This document shows positions 26,367-38,637 of a stretch of 64,000 nucleotides of DNA, one piece after another; positions within the stretch are counted from its first letter, which is position 1; each line of letters begins with the position of its first letter. The notes beneath the pieces are model-generated. The model did not search any database. It was not told where the DNA came from and saw only the letters and a program-made list of their open reading frames with translations. The position numbers were made by a program, and so were the translations under genes. Origin of the DNA: Chrysemys picta bellii (taxonomy: Eukaryota > Chordata > Testudines > Emydidae); contig NC_088797.1 in assembly GCF_011386835.1 (NCBI RefSeq), positions 37,757,583 through 37,821,582 on the forward strand, in the 5' to 3' direction.

Positions 26367-27562
26367 GGATATAACAGAGGCTGAAGTTTGGCACACACTA
26401 GATACAAATAAAAAGATACTCTCAGGACAGGTATTGTCAAAGTTCTTCACTAACAATGTCCCATGATATTAACACATCTCAATTACTTCTGGCATACATT
26501 TCTCAAACAAAAAAGCATGTCTATTAAAACAATATTTTGTATTTTATAGATACTCAAACTAATATGCAGAGAAAAACACAGGCAAAGATTTTCAGATTGC
26601 TAAAGAGACGTGTCTTATTTATCTCAAATAACTGCCTCGCAGATTGCTACCTTTTAATTAGCCCCAACACAGTGTTGCCATTTTTAAAGATGTGTCTGGG
26701 CAACACAACACATTGCATAGGGTGCAAAAATATAGCACTGAATATTATGTCAGCTTGGAAATAAGCCACACCCCCACTTGCAGTCATGCAAACAACGGCC
26801 AGCATGTTAATACAACATGTAAATGAAGCTGACAGATAATATTGTAACTGCACTTGCCTAATCATATATACTACTATCAGTACACTATTTGGATATTTAA
26901 TATCCAGAGTAGCCTGGATCCTACAGGGCAGATTCTTTCACACACAGCTAGCTCATTGCAGGACTTGGCCATTGTTTATGTAGGTCTCATTAAACATTAT
27001 TAATAATGAATCGCCTTTAAATCCTTTAATTTGCTTTTTATCTACATAAAGAACTACTCATAATGGATGGGATGAAAATGAACTGTTTATTTTTCTTTTA
27101 GACCTCAGCCTATAAACATAGTGAGAAAGAAGTTGATTCACTACTGTGATACATCATGTATGATGGCTATGGGAAATTCCCCCAAACTAGTGCGTCATCT
27201 AACACTGCCACCCACCCTTTTTTCTTTATGTTTACTGGAAGCATCTTGATGCAAACAGGATATCTTAGTGTGAGTCAGGTTCCACAGTTTCTACCCCACA
27301 ATCTGAGTAACCCATTCCCCAAGCAGGCAGGAATAAAACCAGCCCATCTGGAAAGCTACCCCTGAAGCTTGGGAAGGAGAAAAAAAAAGCTTTGTGCTTG
27401 AGGAGCCCAGCACCCAGGCCATAAATCTGGTTAAATGGCACAAGGTTGTTAGGCAGAGAGAGTAGCTGATGTGTGGGATCTGGCAGCAGGAAGAGAGGAT
27501 TGGCTGGGAGAGATAAAGGGAGGGATGTTGGGTGGGGGAGTGGCAGGGCTGTTTGGTCAGAG
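26367..27562. other. Intergenic, no feature seen
   Basis: No gene, exon-like segment or bounded repeat was recognised. Confidence 0.45.
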
Positions 27563-27570
27563 TTGTAAAC

Positions 27571-27736
27571 CAGGGCCGCCCAGAGGATTCAGGGGGCCTG
27601 GGGCAAAGCAATTTCGGGGGCCCCTTCCATAAAAAAAAGTTGCAATACTATAGAATACTATATTCTCATGGGGGCCCCTGTGGGGCCCGGGGCCTGGGGA
27701 AAATTGCCCCACTTGCTCCTCCCCTGGGCAACCCTG
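27571..27736. mobile_element. hAT-like MITE with 7/8 target duplication
   Basis: Termini CAGGGCCGCCCAGAG and CCCTGGGCAACCCTG are inverted repeats. Flanks TTGTAAAC (27563-27570) and TTGTAGAC (27737-27744) differ at one base. The interior is G-rich and non-coding. Confidence 0.8.
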
Positions 27737-27744
27737 TTGTAGAC

Positions 27745-28346
27745 TGGGAGGGATAGCTGAGCATTAGGCCCCTAGAAGCCCCTCCATTAATGAGGGATTT
27801 TTTTCCACAATGCAGGAGACTGTCTATCCATATAGAATAGGAATTTTCCCACAAAAGATGAGCCTATGCTTGGAGGGGGGTGGGAGTTGTTCCCTGGACC
27901 TGCAATGCTAGATGAGAAGGGCACTGTCCCTTGCCAGAAAAATTTTTTTCTTCATAACATTCGAGGGACTGTGAAGACCTGAACAGTAAAGATGTGGGGC
28001 AGGCCACCACCAATTGATGAGTGGTAATGAGAGGGCAGATTGCTATTGCCAAACTCTTCCTTCAAAAATCCAGAAGGTAAAGGAGTGTTGGGTTGGAAGC
28101 TCAGTGGAGGAGATAGAGCTGAAGAATGGTCAAGGGTGATGTAAAGACCAAGGGGGGCTGCTGAGTTGGGTACTCAAGAATGGCAGGAAGGCAGGGTTTT
28201 TGCATCTGGTTATACATCTGTTTTTGCACCCTCATCAAAAAATGCATCCTGCTCAGCCCTGATTCAGGGGATACAATTTCTGAGAGGGAACACTGTCAGA
28301 AATTGCATCTGGCTTTCCTATTTCCTCAGCTCCTGGTTGAGGTGAT
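27745..28346. other. Intergenic, one duplicated short motif
   Basis: A block near 28264 (CAGGGGATACAATTTCTGA to CAGAAATTGCATC) recurs at 28695-28745, so the MITE at 28350 lies between two copies of an older local repeat. Confidence 0.4.
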
Positions 28347-28349
28347 ATA

Positions 28350-28645
28350 GGGTACGTCTATACTTACCTCCAGGTCCGGCGGTAAGCAATCGATCTTCTG
28401 GGATCGATTTATCGCATCTTGTCTAGACGTGATAAATTGATCCCGGCTCGATCCTGGAAGTGCTCGCCGTCGACGCCGGTACTCCTGCTCGGCAAGAGGA
28501 GTACGCGGAGTCGACGGGGGAGCCTGCCTGCCGCATGTGGACCCGCGGTAAGTTCGAACTAAGATAGTTCAACTTCAGCTACGTGAATAACGTAGCTGAA
28601 GTTGCGTATCTTAGTTCGAAATGGGGGGTTAGTGTGGACCAGCCC
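28350..28645. mobile_element. Harbinger-like MITE, full length with internal hairpin
   Basis: Termini GGGTACGTCTATACT and AGTGTGGACCAGCCC are inverted repeats flanked by ATA on both sides (28347-28349 and 28646-28648). The interior is CpG-rich for this locus, with two GTCGACG sites, and ends in a strong hairpin at 28553-28620. Part of it recurs at 1118-1258. Confidence 0.75.
28553..28620. repeat. Near-perfect hairpin, about 31-bp stem
   Basis: TTCGAACTAAGATA at the start pairs with TATCTTAGTTCGAA at the end, and CTTCAGCTACGT pairs with ACGTAGCTGAAG around a GAATA-type loop. It lies inside the MITE at 28350-28645. Confidence 0.85.
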
Positions 28646-28648
28646 ATA

Positions 28649-29014
28649 GTTTCTTATGGATGGGCGCCACCCCCATCTTATCCTCAACTATATTCCAGGG
28701 GATACAATTTCTGACATGCTTCGCTGACTTCCCTCAGAAATTGCATCCTCTGGACCTGAGCTGATGATAATCTGGGGACAGTTTCTGACACATTTATCTG
28801 TCACCTGTCACATACAAACAGTTTCCTCCACCTATTCTCTGCACTTGTCTTAAGGGGGAGCACTTTTTGCCTGGTGCATCATCTCACCAATCAAGAATTA
28901 CTATTCCCTTCTGAAGGAGCTACTGTTTAGCTTTAAAGTTATACAAATTTAACTTTTGCGGATGAAACTATATTTTAGAAATTGTCTATGATTCCAATTA
29001 TGACCCACTTGTGA
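28649..29014. other. Intergenic, second copy of a short local repeat
   Basis: Apart from the 28695-28745 repeat copy noted above, nothing is recognised. Confidence 0.4.
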
Positions 29015-29030
29015 ATACTGTAAAAAAAAA

Positions 29031-29159
29031 CCTTGCATCTGAAGAAGTGAGGTTCTTACCCACGAAAGCTTATGCTCTCAATACTTCTGTTAGTCTTAAA
29101 GGTGCCACAGGACCCTCTGTTGCTTTTTACAGATTCAGACTACCACGGCTACCCCTCTG
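29031..29159 (+). mobile_element. Penelope-like 3' end with clear target duplication
   Basis: The sequence runs from CCTTGCATCTGAAGAAG to CTACCACGGCTACCCCTCTG, the reverse-complement orientation of the copy at 1586-1690. ATACTGTAAAAAAAAA occurs immediately before (29015-29030) and after (29160-29175), a 16-bp target duplication. The insert is only 129 bp, so it is extremely 5'-truncated. Confidence 0.8.
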
Positions 29160-29176
29160 ATACTGTAAAAAAAAAA

Positions 29177-29739
29177 AAAAAAAAAAAGATACTCTGTCTG
29201 GTGTAATTTATCAATATTGTTTGGGAATGATATTCAGGAGAAAAGTAATGTGCATCCTAGATTAAATAGTGTTTTCCCATGTGTATGTGACAAATTTGCC
29301 CCCTGGCAGTTAAGCAGAATAATTTTATATCAGTGTTTTCCCTCCTACTCTATCCATTGCTGTCCCACTTGAGTCCCTGAATTACTCAACGACAAAACTA
29401 GGACCCTATTGTCTGCTGGTGTAAAGGGGCACAGCATCATCTTTAGGTTACCAGCAGAGAATCTGGCCCATACTTTCAAAAGCCAGTAACCAGATGGCCA
29501 TGGAGCAACTTTGATGATGACAGACTGTAAACTCCCAGGGGGCAGCTCTCCTCCTTCTGGGTTTGCACAAGGCCTAGCACCATGGAGTCCTGGTCCACGT
29601 CTGTGTTACTATAGTACGAATCAAAAACATGCTTGGTGTGGGCAGCTCCCCCAGTTTCATGCCTCTGCTCTGTATGCCATTGGGCACGCGGGTTTATCTT
29701 TTAAAATCCCAAACTACGCCTAGAAGCCGGTAACCCCGG
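29177..29739. other. Upstream flank of RAB43, no feature seen
   Basis: Base composition rises in GC toward the promoter. Nothing else could be assigned. Confidence 0.45.
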
Positions 29740-30093
29740 AGGAGCCGGTGGCTGGGTCAGGGCCCTAACAGGCGGCTGCTCCCCTTCTGCCACGCATCGG
29801 GCTAGGCTGCGGCTAAGGCCAGAGCCGCCCCCTCTCCGCGGGGCCCGCCAGCGCCAGCCCGGCTCGGCTCCCTCGGCCCCGTGGCGGGCGGAGGGCACTG
29901 GCTGGCGAGCATGCCCAGGCGCGCCATCTGACGGGGCCATGCTAGGGAGGGCGGGCGCAGAGGCGGGTCCGAGACGAGGCCCGGCCCGGCGGGGCGGGCG
30001 CTGACTGCCGGGCGCTGAGGCCCGGAGCGACGGGCGCTGCGCAGAGCCCGGCTCCCCGCTGCGGAGGGTGAAGGAGCCGAGCCCGGCCAGGCC
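29740..30093 (+). promoter_or_regulatory. RAB43: CpG-island promoter and 5' UTR of RAB43
   Basis: GC- and CpG-dense sequence directly precedes the RAB43 start codon and is sharply different from the AT-rich flanks. GC-box-like GGGCGGG motifs occur near 29952 and 29992, with no TATA box at a sensible distance. This fits a broad, TATA-less housekeeping-type promoter. The transcription start cannot be placed from sequence. Open frames on the minus strand here are a by-product of the GC content. Confidence 0.7.
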
Positions 30094-30312
30094 ATGCCCG
30101 GCCCCCCGACGCTGGGGGCGGCAGGCCCCGGCCCGGACCCGGAGGAGCGCTACGATTTCCTCTTCAAGCTGGTGCTGATCGGGGACGCCAGCGTGGGCAA
30201 AACCTGCCTGGTGCAGCGCTTCAAAACCGGGGCCTTCGCCGAGCGCCAGGGCAGCACCATCGGCGTGGACTTCACCATGAAGAGCCTGGAGATCCAGGGC
30301 AAGCGGGTCAAG
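30094..30312 (+). CDS. RAB43: RAB43 coding exon 1 (Rab family small GTPase)
   Basis: This exon encodes residues 1-73 of Rab43, a Rab small GTPase. The family acts in membrane traffic, and Rab43 has been tied to Golgi and ER-to-Golgi traffic. The P-loop GDASVGKT is at residues 30-37 and the switch I threonine is T55 in GSTIG. The N-terminus is rich in Pro, Gly and Ala, as in mammalian Rab43. The start ATG is the first one after the CpG-rich leader and gives the expected spacing to the P-loop. The exon ends at GTCAAG followed by GTGGGC, a phase-0 donor. Together with the exons at 54418 and 55804 it makes 218 residues, close to the roughly 212 of the human protein. The identification is by sequence recognition of the whole spliced protein and is distinct from Rab19 and Rab30. 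Confidence 0.93.
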
Positions 30313-33300
30313 GTGGGCTGGAGCAGGGGCAGAGCCGGAGCCGCGGGGCTGCAGGCGGGAGAGAGCCCCAGAGGCACGGGGGGGGGGGGGGGGAGGTAAC
30401 AGCTCTTGAGAGGGACCATCCCTGTCCTGTATCCGAAGTGATGCCCCTCAGGTGGTTCCTAAAAAGCTAGGACCCATATCCGCCCAGGGGCACTCAGCAG
30501 CCTTTGATCCGAGCAGCCTGCTTTCCAGCCAAGACTGGCACCCAGAGGTGGGGGTTTCTACCATAAGTAGAACATGAGCAGGGGAAGGGAGGGAGACAGC
30601 TGTCAAAATAGTATAATTCTGCATTTCATAGAGTGGCCTTTGTTTGGTGGTACCATGTGGTCACCTGAGCAGAGGTGGAGAGAGCAGTAGAGCCCGTAGG
30701 ATGGCTGTCACGTCAGCACTGAGCTGCCCTGACAGCGCCGTTATTGGAGGATGGGGAGAGGAAGAGGATATCCTGGCTGGCAGCAAACATCACAGCCCTA
30801 GCATATTACTGCCCCATGCCTGTTCACTCCACCTCTCCCTCTGCAGTGAGATCCCTACAAACAATTTGTATACTTCTTCTAAACTTAGCTATAGCATTGC
30901 CATGAAACAACTGCCACCGCTTCCTGCAGAGGTGGCTGAATTTCAATGCTCTGTGCTGGGATCCCTGTGCAAGCTGGCACAGACAATTAAAAGTGCTGTT
31001 GTGTTCAAAAGTGATACCTTTTTTACTCTAAACATCTACTATATATGTGTGTGACAAAAATAAGTTTATCTTTATTGCATATACTGCTTAGGAGTCAACA
31101 ATGGCACAGTGAACTGGACTGATTTCTGCTCACACCTCAGCAGTATCAGTTAAGTTCTAACTGCAGACTCTTCAAGACAGTTCAGGTATAACTGAGTATA
31201 ATAAAGAATCTCAGTCGGTTCAGGTTATTGGTGATAATGCACAAGCTAGAAAGAACACAGTTTGAATTTCAGATCCCAGACTGAGGTTGCAGGGCTGGTA
31301 GTTAATATGAAACTAAGATTTTTTTCTAAGCACTTTGTCACATTGAGATCCCAGTGTACAAGGAACCACACACAAAAAGCCATTTGGAGGATCCTGTTTA
31401 CAAAACAGAATGATTCAGTGGCCTTAATTCTGGCCTCTGCTCTTCCTGTGTATATCAGCTATGTGGGCATACAGGTGCCACAGTGGCATAGCTACCCACT
31501 GGGAAATAGCTCCATTGTATCCATGGCATAGAAGTGGCAGACCAACTCTTGGGGCAATTCAGAAGAGGGAAAGCATGGCTGCAGCACACTGCACTCCAAC
31601 TGTTTATTCTTTGATGCTGAACAGCCTATGGGGCTGCTTAATTTATTCTGTGGACTAGCCCAGTCATCCAGTTACCTCCAGAATCCAGGTAGTATGCAGC
31701 CATCTTTGCTCATTTCCTTCCCTTTCCCCCAGAGGCTGAGCAGAGCTCAGTTTGGTCACAGCCTAGAGTCAAGGCCTCTTTAATATGAAAGAGTTATATA
31801 AATATAGTAATTACAATTGTATTTTGGTCTGTCTCACAGCTGTGTGCCAAGGTAGGGGGCCAGGTCCTCTAATGACTGCTTCTTCCTTCAGAGTAGCTTT
31901 GGTGAGGAAAATGGGCAACAATCCTAGCAAGTAGGAAAAAGGTGACAGAAGAGAATGATCAAAGTTATTGGGAGGAGAGGAATGATGAGCTTACAGTAAG
32001 GAGTATGGTTTCTATGGACAGCTCAAAGTTTAGGGCATTTACTTCCTTTGCAGGTGTTTTGTCTTTCTGGTTCTAGTTCTGTCTGTACAGCTGGGGTAAG
32101 CAGTTCATGTTTCAAGTCACCCTGCAAAAAGTATCATTTTGTGTTTTTTTAATCTTATATTAGTTCCTCTTTCTTGCTTTTCACCAAGTTAGGAGGCACA
32201 GGAAGTGGGGTTTTCCCCTCTAAGATTGAAACTTGGCTCAATTTAAATGCCAGACACACACAAAGTGACAAATGTGTCTCTCATGCCAGGTATCTCTGCT
32301 AGGAACACTGAGAATTGGGCAGCTCCGGCCCAGGGACTAAACCAGACTCCTTAGGTATTGCAGAAGTACTGACAATAAGAAAAAGAATCTCTAATTCAGC
32401 AGTAATAGGCATTTCAAGCAGGCAAATTAATCTACAGTACGTATTTAGTAAGGTGTACTAATAGATCCAGCTAGTAGACATACTGTAGTTGGCACTATAT
32501 TTTGGTCTGAATTAGAGATGGAGCCAGAGATCAGAACATGCCCAGAACTTGAAAATGTTTGGATGTGAGTCTTTTGTTTGGCCTATTAAGATAGTGACTG
32601 ATTGTGAAATTTGGATCCAGCTCTGGATTCGAAACTTACCTACAGGTATTCAGCTCTTGAGGATCTAATCTAAATAGGTTTGTTCAGCATGTTACAGGAG
32701 GCTGAGAATAGGGAGGCATTTTATTTTCATTTTGTAACCACACTTACAACTTGGAGTTAAATGGGACACCATGAAGCTCATAGGCATTACATACTCGACA
32801 AATGTGGTTTTAGTGCAGTTTGTGATGGGAGGATTCCTTATTCTGACAATATAAGCTCAGCATATATAGGAAACCTGCCTGACTGGAACTTTGTCAAAAA
32901 CCAGTCTCTGCTAAACATTTCATCTGATTTTTTTCAACTAACTCTTTTAAAGATGAAAAACATAGGCCCGATTTCTAGCAACAACAGTGCCAGGCAACCC
33001 AGTGCAGCGTGGTTAAAAGTTGTAGTATACAAGTATAGTATACAGGACCTAACTGTATCCCTCTAACCAGATTAAAACCCATGAGGACAGATGGTGGGAT
33101 TTTAAGAGTGTTCAGCATTGGTCTAACTGCTCCCTATTGAAGTAAATGGTAACACTCCCATCAATAAAACAGTAGTTTGTTCTGAGTGAGCAATAGAAAG
33201 CTTTTGAGAGAGAGAACAAAATACAAATCCACAAGTCCTTATTAGCATGGTAGCAACATTTCCTTTGTTTATGTTTACTTATCATTTACACTGGTGGAAA

Positions 33301-35927
33301 TTCCCTTAGGTTACCTAACAGTGACTTATTTGGCAGGAAATTTACAAAAAACATGAATTAAATCTGACATTAATCTTTGGGATTAGTTGTTAGACTGGCC
33401 GTTTTTAAAACTTCACTCACCTACTGGTTTGTGAGAAAAGCACATATCAGCTGATACACATTTTAAAGTTCTATATAAACACCTGTTGGATTTCCTTAAA
33501 TTGCTGTGTCCTAAATAGAACCTCTCAATCTTCTCATTTAAACAGTCAATGCCAAAATTAAAGCAATAGCAGGGCAATAGTTCAGAACAAGTAGTGGCCT
33601 TCAGATGAGCAGGCAAAGTGCATTTGCCTGTAACTGTCCATTCAACACAAGCTCTGAAGTTGGGTATCTGAAGATTTCATTTATAAAATAAGTTTACACT
33701 AAAAAGCAGCGGCCCCACTTCTGTTGTTGTATCTGTTCAGGTAGACCTTTGCACACCCCTAGATCTCTATCTTCAGAAATCTGCCTGCAAAGATTTGAAT
33801 GAGAGATCAGGGCATTAGTCTGTGAGACTGACAATTGTCCTTGATTTAAAGGGACAACAGTTTATGAATCACACTTCTAAAAACTTTATCAACTGTTGTT
33901 AAAAGTAACAATTAAGATTGCAATAACTGAAAGATTAGTGAATACCCCCCCCATTTGCTTACTTTGTCCATTTGATAGCACTTTGTATGTAGTCAATATT
34001 ACTATTTCCTTTGTGTAGTCAGTTCCCTCTGTTTGTCTTTCTTAAAGCAACAGAAGAGAAAGAAGCTTTCTTTTTAAACTGGGGAAATAGCTTTTGTAAT
34101 GTGAATCCTTTTTTATGGAGTACTGGACTTAGTAATTCACATGTTGAAAAAGCCGTCAACCAGCCATCAGGAGTAGTCTCCCCAGAGCTACCCAATCCTT
34201 CATTTGACAGTTTTTAAATTTCTGCCTAATCACGCAGTTTAGGGCACTGTCAAATAACCAAATAGCTGATTATTTAATTGCAAATAGCTAAAGATTTTTA
34301 GAATACAGTTCCAGTGTATGAATCGATCCATGACAAAGGCTCCCTTGGTATGATAGACTGCCGTGGCTTTTTCAAATTATTCATTACTTTCAATGGCATC
34401 CACAATGTGGGAGTCATTTTCCAAACATAAAAGGAGGCACAGACTCTGTCCATGAGCTTACAATTAAAAAAAAAAAAAACTGATAAAATCTATTATGTCA
34501 ATGAGATAGGGAAAATGGGAGTGTGATACAGTTAAAGGAGACAGTATCAATGAGGTCTAAAGGACTGGAGTCAGTATGATGACTTCCTTCAAGTCCTTTT
34601 GACGTGATTTCATGGGTTTCCTTGGTTTGATAAATATTTTGAAAAAATTCAAATCTTCAACATTTTGGTTATTGGGCTTGGTCTCCTATCAGTATTTAAG
34701 AATTAATTGATTATTTCATCATCAGTTTATGTATGTATTACATAATGTACTCACAATTGTGGAGCTCACACGTGTAGAGCAGGGTTATCAAACATAGGCC
34801 CATGGGCTGGATTCTGCCTACATGATGCTTCCGTGTGGATTACATGGCATATATTTTGATTCTCAGCTTTCATTTAAAAAGAAAACAGGAAGTTTCAGCC
34901 CTTCCAAATGCTACCAAACCACAACTAGTGCAGTGACATCTGCCTGAATCTGCAGACAGCCTGAAACAGTGTGTAGCAGGCAGCACTTAGGGACCAGCAT
35001 GCCTAGTGGGCAGGTTCAACAGTCTCCAAAGTCCTAAGATGGCTTTATTGGGCAATCTAAGGGCCTCGGAGCTGAGTGAAAATCTATCATCCCCCAGCGA
35101 TCTCAGGGTCCTCCCAATCAAACAGAGGGCAGAGGGAAGGATAGGGGAGCCCAGGCCCTCCCTCTCCACCGGCTGTCAGTCCCCTCTAGCTGATACTGCA
35201 GGCAAGCCTCCCCAGGCCACTTCCTACCCCCCCTGTTCTCTTCTCTCCTCTGTTTGGGGTGTGGTCACAGCACTCTGCTTCCCTCCCAGCAGAGGATTGC
35301 TCAGCCTCAGACACTCTCAACTATTCAGATAGTCAATGGGAGCTTCCGAGTTCCCTTCTCAATGTCCATTTATTCCCCCTTATCAGGGAGAAGACAAGAG
35401 AAAGAGGGTTCAGGTGGCCCCTGCCTGCCCAGTCAGGCCTTACCCCCAGTCCAGAGCCTTTCCCTGTAAAGTTCTCTGTCCCAGAAGCTACTAACTGGCT
35501 TCCTTCCTGCAGACAGCCTCTTCTTCACTCTTCCCTGGCTTGATTGCCAGAGACCCCATTTAAGCAGGTCTTACATTTGGAGCATGCTCTGCAGCTGCTG
35601 AGAAGCAGGGTCATCTTGGACCAGTACTGCTCCATCACTCCCTGAGTCTCAGCGAGAGGTCTGTAAACTTCATCACACCCTGTCTTAAGTGTTACATTTT
35701 CCTCACCCCAATCTGGAGTGTCAGTTCTAAAGCCCAATGACTTCACACACAAGTGGCAACATGAACTATTTAATCGCTGGTCATTTAATCAATTGGAACG
35801 GTGGGAGGGAGTGAAGATCCCAGGGGTTCTGATTTGGGAGTTGCAGCACGGAAAGAAATAGAGGGAAGAACAGAAGAGACACAAAGATGGGGAAGGAAGA
35901 GAAACAAAGGACAGAAATAGTCGTGTC
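30313..35927 (+). other. RAB43 intron 1, first part
   Basis: Starts with a donor GTGGGC and a poly-G run near 30380. No extra exon was recognised. A hAT-like start (CAGGGTTATCAAACATAGG) occurs near 34783 without a right end. About 35150-35700 is pyrimidine-rich and could be an old LTR remnant, but no termini are visible. Confidence 0.5.
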
Positions 35928-36838
35928 CTACACGGATCCTAAGTTATGTGCCTAGGTTCCCATTACAATGGAAGGGGAGAGATATCACCTCAGAATGGGA
36001 TCTACAAAAGCCAGTGGGGATCCACCAAAGCAGATACTGAGGAGAGGAGTGTTTCCTAAGCCGCGTTCAAGAGTTAGGTGCCTAAATCTGAGCTGGAAGG
36101 AGGCACCAATATCTGCTTGGGATCCACAGCCAGGAACCCTCTTCTGGAGTCAGGCGCCTACGCCGTTTCTTATTAGAATGGCAGCAAAGCATACCCAACT
36201 CCACACAAAAGCAGGGTTGCACGGCGGAGGGGATCTCCCATATGTCCTGAGCTCTGGGATAGTCTGGTGTGGGGCCCTCTCAGTCTCTCCTGTTGAAGCC
36301 ATTCCACATGGAACATTAATTGTGCATTGGGCCAGAGAGAAAGTTAGCATAACTGTACAGACCAATGGTTAGGGTACTCACCTGAGAGGTGAGAAACCCA
36401 TGTTCAAATTCCTTCTCCACCTCAAGCAGAGGGGGAAATTGAACTGGGGTCTCCCACCTCCTGCATGAGTGCTCTGACCACTGAACTAAAGGTTATCAGG
36501 GAGGCCCTCTTTCTCACCCCTGACCATTTTGTGTAGAGTCAGGCGTGCTTGAGGATGCCTACCAGATCCGACTCTGCAGGCAACGTAGGCCAGGCAATGC
36601 TTGTTTTCACCTGGTTTTAGGATGCTGAGGTGGTTTGGGGCTTCAGCATGAGCTAGGCGCCTGTGTACCTTGTGTGCATGCCCAGTAGCAGAAACTTAGG
36701 GGACTTTTATGGCAAAAATGTAGGTGCTGCTGGATTTTAGGCACTTCCAAAGTTAGGCAGCAGCTGATCAGGGTCTTGACTATCAGTGGTGCCTAAATTT
36801 TGATCTTAGGCACCTAAGTCCTTTTGTGGATCTCAGCC
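35928..36838. repeat. Large palindromic (foldback) repeat, about 0.9 kb
   Basis: The left arm (ACGGATCCTAAGTTATGTGCCTA, interrupted) and the right arm (reverse complement GAGATCCACAAAAGGACTTAGGTGCCTA) are diverged inverted copies. Repeated TTAGGTGCCTAA-type motifs occur in both halves (near 36075 and 36808). The centre is the tRNA-like palindrome at 36366-36488. It is non-coding, and no target duplication was determined. Confidence 0.5.
36366..36488. repeat. Back-to-back tRNA-like palindrome
   Basis: The + strand has an A-box-like TGGTTAGGGTACTC at 36366 and a B-box-like TGTTCAAATTCC at 36401. The minus strand has AGTTCAGTGGTCAGAGCACTC starting from 36487 and CCAGTTCAATTTCC near 36447. The two tRNA-like units face each other around CCACCTCAAGCAGAGG. 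Neither forms a convincing intact tRNA, so this is a tRNA-derived repeat. Confidence 0.6.
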
Positions 36839-37500
36839 TGAGTTACTATATATAGGCCATATTCTCCCCTGGATCTCTTTTTACCCCAGCCCACAGACCA
36901 TAAACAAAGGTAGAATTTGGCCCTCTCCTCAATGAAATTGACACCCCTGGTATTGAAGCAAACAGGAGTGCAACGTTCCCAGCAAACTGGAATTCAGCCT
37001 GGCACCTCTTTTCTTTTAGAATGTCACATGACAGGATGAGCCATTCATTTATTTCCCCTCGCTGTTCTGTATATTAATAGAATTTTAAATTGAAATGCAT
37101 TAGTGGAAAGGAGGTCTTGCCTGATCAAACCTTGATTTTGTTCTTGTTGGGAAAGATCATACAGATTAAGTTACAAAAATTGTTTTGGTAAAGCTTTTTC
37201 CAAGTACATACAGGAATTTGCTGGTGTACTGAAATCTATACTGTTGTTTGCCATTTGATATGAAAGGGCTTAAACATGGTAAGCTGGCTTAGAATCACTT
37301 AGGAGGAAATACCCTTTGCATCCATTACCAAAGAAATTATATGAAAGTTTCTACTCTCTGCGGGATTCATAACATGCAAACTCCCCTGCTGTGTTTGTAG
37401 TGCTAAACAATTAAATACTTCCTAGAGATGAAATATCACTGATGCTGTTGCACAAACAAAGTGAACATGCACCCCCACTATCTCCAACTTCTTTAGGAAT

Positions 37501-38637
37501 TGTGATAAATGAAAGTGGGGGGGGGGGAGCGTAGCTCCCTTTTATGGACACCCAGCAAGCAAGTTAGCTATAAAGTCCCTCTTGGTGGCAGTTGGCTGCT
37601 TGCTTTACCTGTAAAGGGTTTTAAAAAGTCCCCCAGGTGAAGGAAAGGGAGTGGGCACCTGACCAAAAGAGCTAATGGGAAGGCTAGAACATTTTAAAAT
37701 GGGAAACAACTTCCCCTTTGCTCTGTTTTTTTTTCTCCGGGAAAGAAGGGAACAGGGAGCAGTTATGCTATGAGAAGCTTTAAGCCAGGTATGATGATAA
37801 ATCATCAGATCATACCTAGAACTACTTATTTGGAACTCCCAAATGTGTAAGTAGATCAGGAATGTTTAGAAAGACACGATTAGGTTTATTTCTGTTATTT
37901 CTTATGGCTAATGGACTCCTCTGTGCTCACCCCACATGCTTTTGTTTGCTTGTAACCTTTAAGCTGAACCCCCAAGAAAGCTGTTTTGGGTGCTTAATTT
38001 TTGGAATTGCTCTTTTAAAATCTACCAAAAGCCTAAGTTCCAGATTTCTTTTTTTTTTTTTTTTTTAAAGAACAGGATTGGATTTTTGGTTTCCTAAGAG
38101 GTTTGTGCATGTTGTTTAATTAGCTCAGTGGCTCTCAAACTTTTTTACTGGTGACCCCTTTTACATAGCAAGCCTCTGAGTGCGACCCCCCCCCTTATAA
38201 ATTAAGAACACTTTTTTATATATTTAACTCCATTATAAATACTAGAGGCAAAGCAGGGTTTGGGGTGGAGGCTGACAGCTCACAACCCCCCTTGTAATAA
38301 CCTTGTGACCCCTTGAGGGGGTCCCAACCCCTAGTTTGAGAATCCCTGAATTAGCTGGTGGCAACAGCTAATTTCCTTTGTTTTCTTTCTCAGCTCTTCC
38401 CCGGAGGGGGAGTGAAAGGGCTTGAGGGTACCCCACAGGAAGGAATTCCCAAGTGCGTCTTCCTGGGTTCCAAAGGGGGTTTTGCACTTGGGTGGTGGCA
38501 GCGTTTACCAAGCCAAGGTCAGAGAAAAGCTGTAACCTTGGGAGTTTAATACAAGCCTGGAGTGGCAAATATTAATTTTTAAAATCCTTGCGGGCCCCCA
38601 CCTTCTACACTCAAAGTGCCAGAGTGGGGATATCACA
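37501..38637. mobile_element. Solo LTR with perfect 5-bp target duplication
   Basis: It begins TGTGATA and ends TATCACA, exact inverted termini of TG...CA type. GGAAT flanks both ends (37496-37500 and 38638-38642), the 5-bp duplication typical of many retroviral and Ty3/Gypsy integrations. There is no internal coding region, so it is a recombined solo LTR. It is interrupted by the hAT-like MITE at 38126-38348; without that insert and its extra duplication it would be about 906 bp. Confidence 0.9.
38126..38348. mobile_element. hAT-like MITE nested in the solo LTR
   Basis: Termini CAGTGGCTCTCAAACT and AGTTTGAGAATCCCTG are inverted repeats. AATTAGCT is repeated exactly on both sides (38118-38125 and 38349-38356). 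A CTGGTGACCCC-type motif lies inside the left end, as in a common vertebrate hAT family. It inserted after the LTR. Confidence 0.93.

Noticed and set aside
1..29739. An upstream neighbour such as ISY1, which lies next to RAB43 in mammals
   Set aside because: I found no exon with recognisable ISY1 or other host protein sequence; it may lie outside the window or be absent here.
29701..30095. Minus-strand frames opposite the RAB43 promoter, a possible divergent gene
   Set aside because: The GC-rich island lacks stops by composition; no domain, splice site or Kozak support was found.
36366..36412. A functional tRNA gene
   Set aside because: A- and B-box-like motifs are present, but the acceptor and anticodon arms do not pair convincingly, and the unit is part of a palindromic repeat.
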